In this document: one piece after another, positions 1 to 7,689 of the stretch
Position numbering within the stretch: the stretch's first letter is position 1
Layout: each line of letters begins with the position of its first letter
DNA from: Chitinophagales bacterium
Lineage (GTDB): Bacteria > Bacteroidota > Bacteroidia > Chitinophagales > UBA2359
NCBI GenBank assembly: GCA_020629335.1
Contig: JAHDDN010000085.1
Coordinates: forward strand, 1 to 15,967
Length of the DNA stretch: 15,967 nucleotides
Reading direction: 5' to 3'
Program-made: the position numbers and the translations under genes
Notes under the pieces: generated by a model
What the model saw: only the letters and a program-made list of their open reading frames with translations
What the model was told of the DNA's origin: nothing
Databases searched by the model: none

Positions 1-846
1 CTTCTGTCGCTGAAATCGTTACTGATCCGCCCATTTCATAACATGCTTCTGCGGCGTCGGCTACTAATGTGCCTGATGCGGCATCACAGCCTGGTGGTGG
101 ACATTCTGATACCATTGTCTGAGCACCTGCTACTAATAAAGAAGCACAGATTTCATTTTCTGTTACGATGTTTAAGACATCTACGCCTGTTGTTACGCCT
201 GGTTCTACTATACTTAAATCTAAGGTCATTGGATCGTACACTAAGGTGTGAATCGTATAATCACCTGCCTCACTGATATCAAATGATGGTGCATCATTTG
301 TACCGACAATTACTAAGTCGGCGCCTTGTGTTAAGACGTATAATACGGAGTAACCATCTGGCACTACTGGAGCATCTCCTTCTGTCGCTGAAATCGTTAC
401 TGATCCGCCCATTTCATAACATGCTTCTGCGGCATCGGCTACTAATGTACCTGAAGCGGCATCACATGGTACGACACATTCTGTAACAGAAGTTTGAGCG
501 CCTGCTACTAATAAAGAGGCACAGATTTCATTTTCTGTTACGATGTTTAATACATCTACGCCTGTCGTTACACCTAGTTCTACTATACTTAAATCTAAAG
601 TTGTTGGATCGTACACTAAGGTGTGAATCGTATAATCACCTGCCTCACTGATATCAAATGATGGTGCATCGTTTGTACCAACAATTACTAAGTCGGCGCC
701 TTGTGTTAAAACGTATAATACAGAATAACCATCTGGCACTACTGGAGCATCTCCTTCTGTCGCTGAAATCGTTACCGATCCGCCCATTTCATAACATGCT
801 TCTGCGGCGTCGGCTACTAATGTGCCTGCATTCGCATCACATGGTG
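1..846 (-). repeat. Tandem 125/126-aa coding repeats, near-identical
   Basis: Two full copies and one partial copy lie head to tail inside the giant protein gene. The same 55-base start is found at 1 and 379 with no difference and at 754 with one difference, giving periods of 378 and 375 bp. Each unit encodes CDA..GTLVADAAEACYEMGG, then a beta-rich stretch (VTISATEGDAPVVPDGYSVL), and ends near ICASLLVAGAQT. The only length change is in the short linker between units (CPPPG versus CVVP versus CPAPP). The array runs off the window edge, so the copy number is unknown. The very high DNA identity suggests recent duplication or gene conversion. Confidence 0.93.
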
Positions 847-3721
847 GTGCTGGACAATCAAAAGGAATAAATATCGAACCGTTAGCAACACATTCTAAGC
901 CACTAGCACCATAATCATAAGCTATTAAATATTCATGCTCCCCTACTTCTCCAGGTCCTGCTGTCTGTGGAGCTGTTACACTCACATAAGGGCCACAGTC
1001 AGCACTTACTTCTACAGCAGTAGAACAAGTACCATCACCTGTAGCAGTTAAGAATCCTGCAATATCCGTTGGGTAAACTGTTGCACTGACGTCACCGAAA
1101 AGAATAGGAGCGCCATTATCTAAACAAAGTACTTCATAAGCAAAGGTATAGCTAACAGGTGCACAATTATTATTAACTAATTCAGCTGTTATTAATGTTC
1201 CTTCAGAGCCAACGGTAGATCCACTTGCGTCTGACCAGTTAATACTTACCCCTTCTGGTAAGTCAATAACAAAGGTTGCGGTTCCACCACTACATAAATT
1301 AGCTGCTGCTGGAGCTGCTGGAGCTGGAGGACAGTCAGTACATTCAGGGCTGTCACCATCTAATCTTGTTACTGTAATTGAATTAGACAAATCGAAACAA
1401 CCTGTTATATCTCCTACTTGATCAGAAGGTATATTTAAGTCTCCATCATAGGCAACTCCCCAAATCTGGCAAGTTCCTGGAGGTGCTCCATCAAAGTTGA
1501 ATACAGGATCAATGGTTGGACCGTCTAATATTACTTCGGCTGCCTCATCTGTTACGATGTATGCATAGCTTGTTCCTTCATTTCCTTCTGCTACCACATT
1601 AATTGTCTGGCCATCACCTAAACAAACCGTTGTCGCATCTAAGGTACTAATAGTACCGCCATTTACGATAATTTCATCAACGATCACAGTGATGATAGAA
1701 TCACAACCTTCTATTGTAACATAAGTAAAGTCTTGCGTTACATTAGGTCCTAGTGGTGTACCATCAAACTCCACTGTCTGATCAGTACAAGCAGCTAAGT
1801 TAACTGTTTCTGTATAAGTAGGAATGGCTACTGCACTTAAGGTTAAGACAGAATCACAACCAGCTGCATTTACATAAGTAAAGTCTGCTGATTCGCCTGC
1901 TGGTATAAATTCTCCTTCAAATTCTAAGATATCACCTTCACAAATGAATTCTTCTAAAGAATTGGTAGTAGATATATTATTAATCACTGTTACAGTAACG
2001 ATTGAATCACAACCTTCCACACTAGTGTAAGTGAAGTCTGTTACAGAACCTGCTTCTAAAGTCGTATCATCAAATACTACAGAGGCTCCATCACAAGTAG
2101 ATACATCAGTTGCTCCTGCAAAAGGCTCACAAGCTGAAATAATATCTACACAACAAGAGTATCCATCCCATACGTCAGCAACAGCCGCTACATTTTCTTC
2201 AAAAGTAGCATCTGGTCCTTGGTCAGTAATTATCTGAGAAGCCAACTGATCAGTAGGCCAATTAGTCATATGATAACATGGAATTAAGTCTTCAAAACCA
2301 TTATCAGCTAATAAATTTTCTACTGTGCCTAAAGCTGTCAATGCAGAAGGTATGCTCGTCACTTCTAAACCAAAAACAGCAGTTAATGCAAATACATCCT
2401 GAATAGATTCAAACTGCTCTATAGGATATACATCATCTGCACAAGTAATGCCTTCAGGGAAAGCAGGCTCCACGATTGGACAAATAAACGGATTCTGAAC
2501 AAAATCCAAAATATTATTCATCGCTGATAGACTGTATGAAAAACCAGCAATGCAATAGCTATCTCCAGGCTGGAGTGCTGGTAAACTTCCATCACCTGCT
2601 GGATCAGGTATATTACAAGTACCATCAGAAGAAGTTGTTAAAGCCGTTGTACCGTCGGCATAAGTTATTCCAATAATATAATCATAGTCTTGTGATGAAG
2701 GGCCATTAGCCAGTTCTTCTACTGCTGGTAATACAGCATCACATGGATAAGAAGTACCATTGTCAGACACACAACCTGTATCAAAAATACAAGAGCTTTG
2801 ATCAGAACCATCTGACAAGTTCGTATCGCATACACATTCTATTGTACCTCCAAATGCATCACAATCTGGCTCTGTAACACCGCCTCCTATCGTAATACAA
2901 TAAGAATAACCACCCCAGCCTTCAGCAACTGCTGCAACATCTTCCTCAAAGGTAGAATCTTCTGCTTGTGCGCCAATGATAGAAGCAGCACTCACAGCAG
3001 CATCATTCCAGTTAGTTACAGCATAACAAGGAGTAATCGTCTCAAAACCATTATCTGTTAAAAGATTTTCAATAGTACCCAAAGCTGTAATCGCTGATGG
3101 CACATCTGTCACTACTAAACCAAAAATGGCAGCTAATCCAAATACATCCTCGATAGACTCAAATTGTGGAATATCGTAAACGTCAGGATCACAACTGATA
3201 CCTTCTGGAAAAGCAGGCTCTACAATTGGACAAATAAATGGATTCTGAACAAAGTCCAAAATATTATTCACTTGAGAAATACTAAAGGCAAAACCAGCCA
3301 CACAAGCTTGATCTCCTTCCACCATCGCTGGAATACTACCATCACCTGCTGGATCAGCAGGATTAAATGTGCCATCTAAAGAACTAATCAATATAGTCCC
3401 TCCATTACCGTCTGGTACTTCAATGACATAATTATAATCTTGTGTAGAATCACCATTAGCTAAATTAACCACTGCTGGCAATTCCGCATCACAAGGGTAA
3501 ATACCGCCATTATCAGCCACACAGCCTGTGTCAAAAGCACATAAGTCAGCATCAGAACCATCTGCCAACATCGTAGTACAAGGAGCTTCTAATGTTCCAG
3601 CTGTAACAGCTCCAGGCGCTGCAATGGTTCCTCCATCCACACCGCATACTGATTGACCCATTGCCCAGCTACAACTGAACAAGCCAATCACGGCGAGAAG
3701 TAGTGTAAATTTTTTAATCAT
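1..3721 (-). CDS. Giant secreted repeat protein, 3' end outside window
   Basis: The minus frame opens with ATG at 3721-3719 and I read it without a stop to the window edge, giving 1240 codons with the C-terminus missing. Residues 1-22 look like a type I signal peptide: MIKKF, a hydrophobic core, then AMGQS. Domains follow in order. Two 250-aa units come first, each ending in a conserved stretch with NPFICPIVEPAFPEGI. Three 51-aa repeats ending in GCDS follow. Next is a segment with CLGDGQT and GTCQIWGVAYDG, of a type I associate with Saprospiraceae surface proteins. A Pro/Ala linker (CPPAPAAPAAANLC) leads to a nearly perfect 125/126-aa tandem array. Cysteines are frequent, fitting an exported disulfide-bonded protein. 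I infer a cell-surface or extracellular protein, perhaps a type IX secretion cargo, but the diagnostic C-terminal domain is not in the window. No catalytic domain was recognised. Adhesion or matrix function would be a guess. Confidence 0.88.
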   Translation of the reverse strand, partial: MIKKFTLLLAVIGLFSCSWAMGQSVCGVDGGTIAAPGAVTAGTLEAPCTTMLADGSDADLCAFDTGCVADNGGIYPCDAELPAVVNLANGDSTQDYNYVIEVPDGNGGTILISSLDGTFNPADPAGDGSIPAMVEGDQACVAGFAFSISQVNNILDFVQNPFICPIVEPAFPEGISCDPDVYDIPQFESIEDVFGLAAIFGLVVTDVPSAITALGTIENLLTDNGFETITPCYAVTNWNDAAVSAASIIGAQAEDSTFEEDVAAVAEGWGGYSYCITIGGGVTEPDCDAFGGTIECVCDTNLSDGSDQSSCIFDTGCVSDNGTSYPCDAVLPAVEELANGPSSQDYDYIIGITYADGTTALTTSSDGTCNIPDPAGDGSLPALQPGDSYCIAGFSYSLSAMNNILDFVQNPFICPIVEPAFPEGITCADDVYPIEQFESIQDVFALTAVFGLEVTSIPSALTALGTVENLLADNGFEDLIPCYHMTNWPTDQLASQIITDQGPDATFEENVAAVADVWDGYSCCVDIISACEPFAGATDVSTCDGASVVFDDTTLEAGSVTDFTYTSVEGCDSIVTVTVINNISTTNSLEEFICEGDILEFEGEFIPAGESADFTYVNAAGCDSVLTLSAVAIPTYTETVNLAACTDQTVEFDGTPLGPNVTQDFTYVTIEGCDSIITVIVDEIIVNGGTISTLDATTVCLGDGQTINVVAEGNEGTSYAYIVTDEAAEVILDGPTIDPVFNFDGAPPGTCQIWGVAYDGDLNIPSDQVGDITGCFDLSNSITVTRLDGDSPECTDCPPAPAAPAAANLCSGGTATFVIDLPEGVSINWSDASGSTVGSEGTLITAELVNNNCAPVSYTFAYEVLCLDNGAPILFGDVSATVYPTDIAGFLTATGDGTCSTAVEVSADCGPYVSVTAPQTAGPGEVGEHEYLIAYDYGASGLECVANGSIFIPFDCPAPPCDANAGTLVADAAEACYEMGGSVTISATEGDAPVVPDGYSVLYVLTQGADLVIVGTNDAPSFDISEAGDYTIHTLVYDPTTLDLSIVELGVTTGVDVLNIVTENEICASLLVAGAQTSVTECVVPCDAASGTLVADAAEACYEMGGSVTISATEGDAPVVPDGYSVLYVLTQGADLVIVGTNDAPSFDISEAGDYTIHTLVYDPMTLDLSIVEPGVTTGVDVLNIVTENEICASLLVAGAQTMVSECPPPGCDAASGTLVADAAEACYEMGGSVTISATE
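1683..2141 (-). repeat. Three 51-aa GCDS repeats within the giant protein
   Basis: The DNA string gaatcacaacc, encoding the GCDS core on the minus strand, recurs at 2004, 1851 and 1698, an exact 153-bp (51-aa) period. Protein units share a pattern of C-x(2..4)-G/D, F-D/E-G or FDD, a Gly-rich turn, DFTY, then (E/A)GCDS followed by a beta strand. Only the pattern is conserved, so these are older than the 125-aa array. Repeats of this pattern are common in Bacteroidota surface proteins, where they are thought to form beta-sandwich stalks. Outer boundaries are approximate. Confidence 0.8.
2130..3630 (-). repeat. Tandem 250-aa duplication in the N-terminal part
   Basis: The anchor FDTGCV.DNG is encoded at about 3531-3540 and again at 2781-2790, a 750-bp spacing. 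Both units contain GDG..PA, a CIAGF/CVAGF segment, NNILDFVQNPFICPIVEP, a QFESI.DVF..TAVFGL region, a GT(I/V)ENLL.DNGFE block and TFEE(D/N)VAAVA. The shared cysteines probably pair within each unit. I recognise no named domain for this unit. Limits are approximate. Confidence 0.85.
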
Positions 3722-3942
3722 AGATTTGTTTTTTATAATATTAAGTAATGATTTTTTACCGTCAATAATATCCTTCTCCACAGAATCCATTATAACTCAC
3801 GAAAATAGTGATTTTTTCCCAAAAAAATGAGCTTGGGGACATATTCTTATTATACATATCGCTATATATATCCATAATGACTCTTAGATTACAAAATAAC
3901 AGGCTTTTTTGTTTATGATGAATGGCATTAATATTAAAATTT
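3722..3942. promoter_or_regulatory. AT-rich leader of the giant protein gene
   Basis: No gene is supported here. Reading toward the giant gene on the minus strand, there is no good TAnnTTTG box. A cgtcaa/atatta pair at 3760-3765 and 3738-3743 (TTGACG, 16-bp spacer, TAATAT on the minus strand) resembles a classical sigma-70 promoter, but Bacteroidota sigma factors normally use a different consensus, so this is weak. The leader has no strong Shine-Dalgarno sequence, which is usual in this phylum. Confidence 0.3.
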
Positions 3943-4164
3943 GGGGCTTCCCCGATTTTATTTTTTGGGCCATCGGGCCGACACATAGGTACGGCCCCTA
4001 CAGTGGCCCAAAAAATAAAATCGGGTCGGGCTGTCCGCTCTTATGCGGCTATTCAGCAGCTACTACACTAAGCTGTACTTGTCTGCCACTGCGTGGCCAG
4101 CCTGCGTCCAGCTAAGTTCCGTAAGCTACTTCATTACGCCACATACCGCTGCCATCCCTAAGCC
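3943..4164 (+). repeat. Dispersed structured intergenic repeat, copy A
   Basis: A 222-bp GC-rich island lies between the leader of the giant gene and the rodA stop codon, ending 2 bp from that stop. It begins with the small palindrome ggggcttcccc, continues into a long hairpin (3951-4025), and then a conserved module of about 135 bp running from cgggctgtccgct to ccatccctaagcc. Copy B matches it over its whole length in the opposite orientation; copy C matches the module only. The module carries a short hairpin at 4083-4100 (stem CTGCCAC / GTGG-CCAG, loop TGC) conserved in all copies. No transposase is encoded, so this is a non-autonomous or RNA-type element. Open frames across it are considered spurious. 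Confidence 0.9.
3951..4025 (+). repeat. Long hairpin with REP-like core, copy A
   Basis: The arms 3951-3972 and 4004-4025 are a perfect 22-bp inverted repeat (cccgatttta... against ...taaaatcggg). Between them lies a second palindrome, gggccg at 3975-3980 against cggccc at 3992-3997. On the minus strand this core reads GTAG, then GGGCCG, then cctatgtgt, then CGGCCC. A GTAG foot before a palindrome is the hallmark of REP sequences mobilised by RAYT (REP-associated tyrosine) transposases. The family assignment is inference. Confidence 0.85.
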
Positions 4165-4166
4165 AA

Positions 4167-5570
4167 TTAACGCAAAGTCTCATCCCGATCAATATCCAAA
4201 CGGATCATGATGAATAGCAAAACGGTAAAACCAATCAAAGAGGAACCTCCATAGGAAAGAAACGGCAATGGAATGCCAATAATGGGCGCTAAACCAACCG
4301 TCATACTGAGATTAATAAAGAAATGAAAAAACAATATAGATGCCACCGAGTAGCCATATACTCTACTAAAACGAGAAGTCTGACGCTCCGCTACCTGCAC
4401 TAAGCGAATAAACAATAATAAAAATAGCGTAACCAAAACCACACTACCCACAAAACCAAACTCCTCTCCTATCGTGCAGAAAATAAAATCAGTAGTCAAC
4501 TCTGGTACAAACTTTCCCTTATTCAAAATACCGTTCAAAAAGCCTTTACCAGAAAAGCCTCCACTACCAATGGCGATTAAGGATTGGTGTAGGTTATAAC
4601 CTATATCCTTATTATCTTCTACTAAGCCCAAAATAACTTTAATCCGCTCTTGTTGGTATGGCTTTAAAATTTCATTGAAAGCATAACCCACTCCTTGTAT
4701 ATACAAACTACTTGCTGAAAATACTCCCAAACTTAACCAAGCAGGCATCTTAAATACAAAAAATAGTGCTCCACTTGCTACAAGCATCAATCCTAAACCT
4801 CCTAAAAGCCACTCGCTTTGTAGCTGAGTAACTAATATAAAAGCAAGAGTAATGCCCCCTATGTAAGAAAGAATCTCCATTCTGTCAAGACCAGATTTTA
4901 AAAGTACAAATAATAAACCCATAATGGCTAAAACCGCCATAATAGCATAATATCCATATAGTAAAGCCGCTATAAAAAGAATGACCATCGCTACTCCTGC
5001 CAACAACAATACAGAGGATAAGCCCTCTCTATACAAGACTAATATAAATGCTGAAAAGACCAAAGCCGAACCAGTATCTCCCTGCATCATAATTAAAATA
5101 AAAGGAATCAAAATCAAAAGTCCTGAAATCAGCTGATCTTTAAATTTGCTAATATTTACCTTCTTTTCTCCCAAGTACTTAGCCACAACCAAAGCCGTAG
5201 AAAACTTAGCAAACTCAGAAGGCTGCACTTTAAAACTGCCTACTTGAAACCAAGACACAGAGCCAGACACTTCTTGCCCAAATATCAAAACGGCCACCAG
5301 AAGAAGCATGGAAACAATATAAAATATCACCGCAAAAAGGGAATAAAATTTCCCTTCAAAAAGCTGTATAACAAATCCTAATAACAAAGCAATCCCTATC
5401 CAAAGAAACTGCTTACCATAGTTGGTACTCAAATCCCATATACCACTAGCAGTCTCGGTATAGTTAGCCGTATAAATGGCTACCCAACCAATGGCTACTA
5501 AAAGTAGATAAAGCAATATGCTTATCCAATCTACATAATATAATACGTTATCACTACTCCTTCTTTTCAT
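4167..5570 (-). CDS. rodA: RodA, SEDS peptidoglycan glycosyltransferase
   Basis: This is the polytopic membrane enzyme that polymerises lipid II into glycan strands for side-wall growth, paired with PBP2. I start it at the ATG at 5570 (MKRRSSDNVLYYVDW), which overlaps the last 17 bp of mrdA. An ATG 10 codons upstream would only deepen the overlap. Residue numbers below count from that upstream ATG, so subtract 10 for the chosen start. SEDS signatures are clear: VQPSEFAKFS near 125-134, MQGDTGSAL near 172-180, FVPELTTDFIF with the putative catalytic Asp at about 371, IGEEFGFVG just after it, and PLPFLSYGGSS near 445-454. At 467 aa it is longer than E. coli RodA (370 aa). Extra hydrophobic segments at about 195-305 account for this, and my recollection is that other Bacteroidota RodA proteins are also long. 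It is the last gene of the cluster, and repeat copy A follows directly. Confidence 0.95.
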   Translation of the reverse strand: MKRRSSDNVLYYVDWISILLYLLLVAIGWVAIYTANYTETASGIWDLSTNYGKQFLWIGIALLLGFVIQLFEGKFYSLFAVIFYIVSMLLLVAVLIFGQEVSGSVSWFQVGSFKVQPSEFAKFSTALVVAKYLGEKKVNISKFKDQLISGLLILIPFILIMMQGDTGSALVFSAFILVLYREGLSSVLLLAGVAMVILFIAALLYGYYAIMAVLAIMGLLFVLLKSGLDRMEILSYIGGITLAFILVTQLQSEWLLGGLGLMLVASGALFFVFKMPAWLSLGVFSASSLYIQGVGYAFNEILKPYQQERIKVILGLVEDNKDIGYNLHQSLIAIGSGGFSGKGFLNGILNKGKFVPELTTDFIFCTIGEEFGFVGSVVLVTLFLLLFIRLVQVAERQTSRFSRVYGYSVASILFFHFFINLSMTVGLAPIIGIPLPFLSYGGSSLIGFTVLLFIMIRLDIDRDETLR

Positions 5571-7419
5571 CTGTTTCTGGGTTAATGAGATTCGCATCAA
5601 ACATACGCTTTTCCCACCATTTTCGGTTTGGAGAAAGTTCTTCTCCTTTTAAATATTTTTCTATTACCAAGCTAGATATAGGGGCGGCATATCGAGAGCC
5701 ATAGCCTCCATTTTCCACCACTACAGCTATGGCTATCTTCGGATCATCCTTAGGAGCAAAAGCAAAGAATACTGAGTGGTCATCTCCATGTGGATTTTGA
5801 GAAGTCCCTGTTTTTCCACAGACCTCTATTCCTTCTATTTGGGCTACTTTGGCGGTTCCTGTCTCCACTACATCATGCATACCTACCACTACTGTTTCAA
5901 AATGCTTAGCTTCTATACTTGATCGATTTTTTTCTAGAAATTTAGCTGGTTTTCGGCCACTGGTATCCTGTTTTATGATATGGGGATAGTAATAATAACC
6001 TCTATTAGCTATGACCGCAGCCATATTGGCTAGCTCTAAGGGAGTTAGACCTAACTCCCCCTGCCCAATACCTAAAGATATAATAGTAGAAGATCGCCAA
6101 CGACCACTCCCATAGAGTCGATCATAAAAATCAACGGTCGGCACATTACTTTTTTTAGCACCTGGTATGTCTATGTTTTTGTGTAAGTCTTTTCCTATTC
6201 CAAATTCATACAGATACTCATTAAACTTAGCCAGACCAATAGCTGGTGTCTCAAATTGGGGAGCATCTATGAACTTACGAAATGATTGCCAAAAATAAGG
6301 ATTACAGGATTGCTCTATGGCTTTGCGAATGGTAGAAGCAGACTCATGACCATGAGAACAACGCAGTATCCGACTTCCTAAACGATAATACCCCCCACAA
6401 TAGAAATAAGTATAGGGAGTCAGCATCTTTTCTTGTAGACCTACTAAAGCAACAAATGACTTAAAGGTAGAGCCTGGCGGATATTGACCTTGGATTGCTC
6501 TATTCAAAAGTGGCTTAGTAGTATCAATATTCAAGGCCTTAAAATTATTTCCTCTTTCTCGCCCACTCAATAATTGAGGATTATAATAGGGCGAACTTAC
6601 CAAAGCTAAAATCTCTCCTGTGGATGGTTCAATTGCCACCAATCCACCTATTTTATTTTGCATGAGTTCCTCGGCATAGATTTGAAGGTCTAAATCGAGT
6701 GTGATATTGATATCCACTCCTTCTTGGGCTGGTTTATCTTTAGTACCTGACTTATAGCTTCCTTTTTCTCTATTGTAAGCATCTACTGTTACGAATTTAT
6801 AGCCTCTTTCGCCCCTAAGCTTAGGTTCATAAGTTTTTTCTAAACCACTTTGGCCTATATAATCTCCTAATTGGTAGTTATAGGCAGTAGAGTCTTCTTG
6901 TGATTCTTTTAATTGTCTTGGGTTAATCTCTCCCACATAGCCTAGTACGTGTGGCGCACTGCTTTCGGAATAATTACGCACTGTTCGTATCTCTGGATAA
7001 AAGCCTGGGAATTGATAGAGATACTCTTGAAATCTTGTGAATACAGCTAGGGGAATTTGGGTCATGAAGGTAGATGCTTTATACCATGAGTAGTATCGAG
7101 CTTTCTTCATTTCCTTATTGAAAAACTCCAAGTCTATATCGAGTAATTGGCAAAATTTAGTGGTGTCCAATGATTTCACTTGACGAGGCACCACCATCAA
7201 ATCATAGACGGGTTCATTTTTTACAATGAGTCGGTTATTTCTATCAAATACCAATCCTCTCGCTGGATATACACTCATTTTCCGAACGACATTACTCTCC
7301 GCCAACTCTTTGTATTCCTCATCTACCACTTGGACCATGTATAGGCGTGCTAGTAGGACTATCCCCGCTAAGATGAAGATAGCTTGTATGATCCATTTCT
7401 TTTCTGAATTGCCAGCCAT
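5554..7419 (-). CDS. mrdA: PBP2, elongasome transpeptidase
   Basis: This class B penicillin-binding protein crosslinks side-wall peptidoglycan in complex with RodA. Its 621 aa are ordinary for the family. A single N-terminal membrane anchor spans about 9-28. The pedestal/dimerisation domain follows, with the RGLVFDRN motif near 54-61. The transpeptidase domain holds all three active-site motifs: S317-T-F-K320 (PPGSTFKSF), S371-C-N373 and K536-T-G538 (CGKTGTSQNP). The extra Cys residues around 341 and 354 are noticeable, in CGGYYRLGSRILRCSHGH. In E. coli PBP2 this loop binds zinc, so a metal site is plausible here. The ATG at 7419 gives MAGNSEKKW, a good positively charged start. The gene overlaps rodA by 17 bp, implying translational coupling, but is separated from mreD by 269 bp containing repeat copy B. 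Confidence 0.96.
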   Translation of the reverse strand: MAGNSEKKWIIQAIFILAGIVLLARLYMVQVVDEEYKELAESNVVRKMSVYPARGLVFDRNNRLIVKNEPVYDLMVVPRQVKSLDTTKFCQLLDIDLEFFNKEMKKARYYSWYKASTFMTQIPLAVFTRFQEYLYQFPGFYPEIRTVRNYSESSAPHVLGYVGEINPRQLKESQEDSTAYNYQLGDYIGQSGLEKTYEPKLRGERGYKFVTVDAYNREKGSYKSGTKDKPAQEGVDINITLDLDLQIYAEELMQNKIGGLVAIEPSTGEILALVSSPYYNPQLLSGRERGNNFKALNIDTTKPLLNRAIQGQYPPGSTFKSFVALVGLQEKMLTPYTYFYCGGYYRLGSRILRCSHGHESASTIRKAIEQSCNPYFWQSFRKFIDAPQFETPAIGLAKFNEYLYEFGIGKDLHKNIDIPGAKKSNVPTVDFYDRLYGSGRWRSSTIISLGIGQGELGLTPLELANMAAVIANRGYYYYPHIIKQDTSGRKPAKFLEKNRSSIEAKHFETVVVGMHDVVETGTAKVAQIEGIEVCGKTGTSQNPHGDDHSVFFAFAPKDDPKIAIAVVVENGGYGSRYAAPISSLVIEKYLKGEELSPNRKWWEKRMFDANLINPETDEKKE

Positions 7420-7470
7420 TTATTGGGTATTGAATCTCAATTTAATCATTTTCACTAGTCAATGCTATTT

Positions 7471-7689
7471 GGCTTAGGGATGGAAGCGGTATGTAGCGTA
7501 TATGCTGTAGCTTACGGAACTTAGCTGGATGCAGGCTGGCCTGAAAGGCAGACAAATACAGCTTAGTGAAGTAGCTGCGGCATAGCTACATGAGAGCGGA
7601 CAGCCCGACCCGATTTATTTTTTTGCCAGCGGGCGCACACATAGGTGCGCCCCTACATGGGCTGGCAAAAAATAAATCGGGGAAGCCCC
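7471..7689 (-). repeat. Dispersed structured intergenic repeat, copy B
   Basis: Read on the minus strand, this 219-bp element starts at ggggcttcccc, which abuts and slightly overlaps the mreD stop codon (TAG at 7691-7689), and ends at ccatccctaagcc about 50 bp before the mrdA start. It aligns with copy A end to end, including an identical block (cagctaagttccgtaagcta) and an identical cgggtcgggctgtccgct. The conserved short hairpin is at 7536-7551 and differs from copy A in its apical pair. A second hairpin (GTAGCT / AGCTAC, 7571-7589) is seen. It lies inside what is normally a tightly packed gene cluster, so mre transcription must pass through it or restart after it. Confidence 0.9.
7609..7681 (-). 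repeat. Long hairpin with REP-like core, copy B
   Basis: Arms 7609-7630 and 7661-7681 pair with one bulged T (seven T against six A). The inner palindrome is gggcgcac at 7631-7638 against gtgcgccc at 7645-7652, with a 6-nt loop. The GTAG foot is on the minus strand, reading GTAG-GGGCGCACC-TATG-TGTGCGCCC. Relative to the surrounding element this core points the opposite way from the core in copy A. Confidence 0.85.

Noticed and set aside
1..846. Possible CRISPR array because of regular repeats at the left edge
   Set aside because: The period is 375-378 bp, the repeats are nearly identical throughout with no unique spacers, and they stay in one protein-coding frame.
43..870. Three Leu/His/Arg-rich plus-strand open frames (43-276, 283-486, 658-870)
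   Set aside because: They are antisense shadows of the 125/126-aa tandem repeats of the minus-strand giant gene, which explains why they resemble each other.
3656..3721. Lipoprotein signal at the start of the giant protein (LFSC)
   Set aside because: Phe at the -2 position is a poor lipobox, and a better type I cleavage region (AMGQS) follows; secretion by a standard signal peptide fits better.
3762..3986. Minus-strand open frame of 74 codons before the giant gene
   Set aside because: It starts inside the hairpin of repeat copy A, has no recognisable features and overlaps the likely leader of the giant gene.
3909..4115. Plus-strand open frame of 68 codons across repeat copy A
   Set aside because: It reads through the hairpin arms and the conserved module; the other copies do not preserve the frame, so it is not a gene.
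3943..4164. Copy A as a remnant insertion sequence
   Set aside because: There is no transposase fragment or target-site duplication that I can see, and the terminal sequences are not a simple inverted pair; a non-autonomous REP/MITE-like or RNA element fits better.
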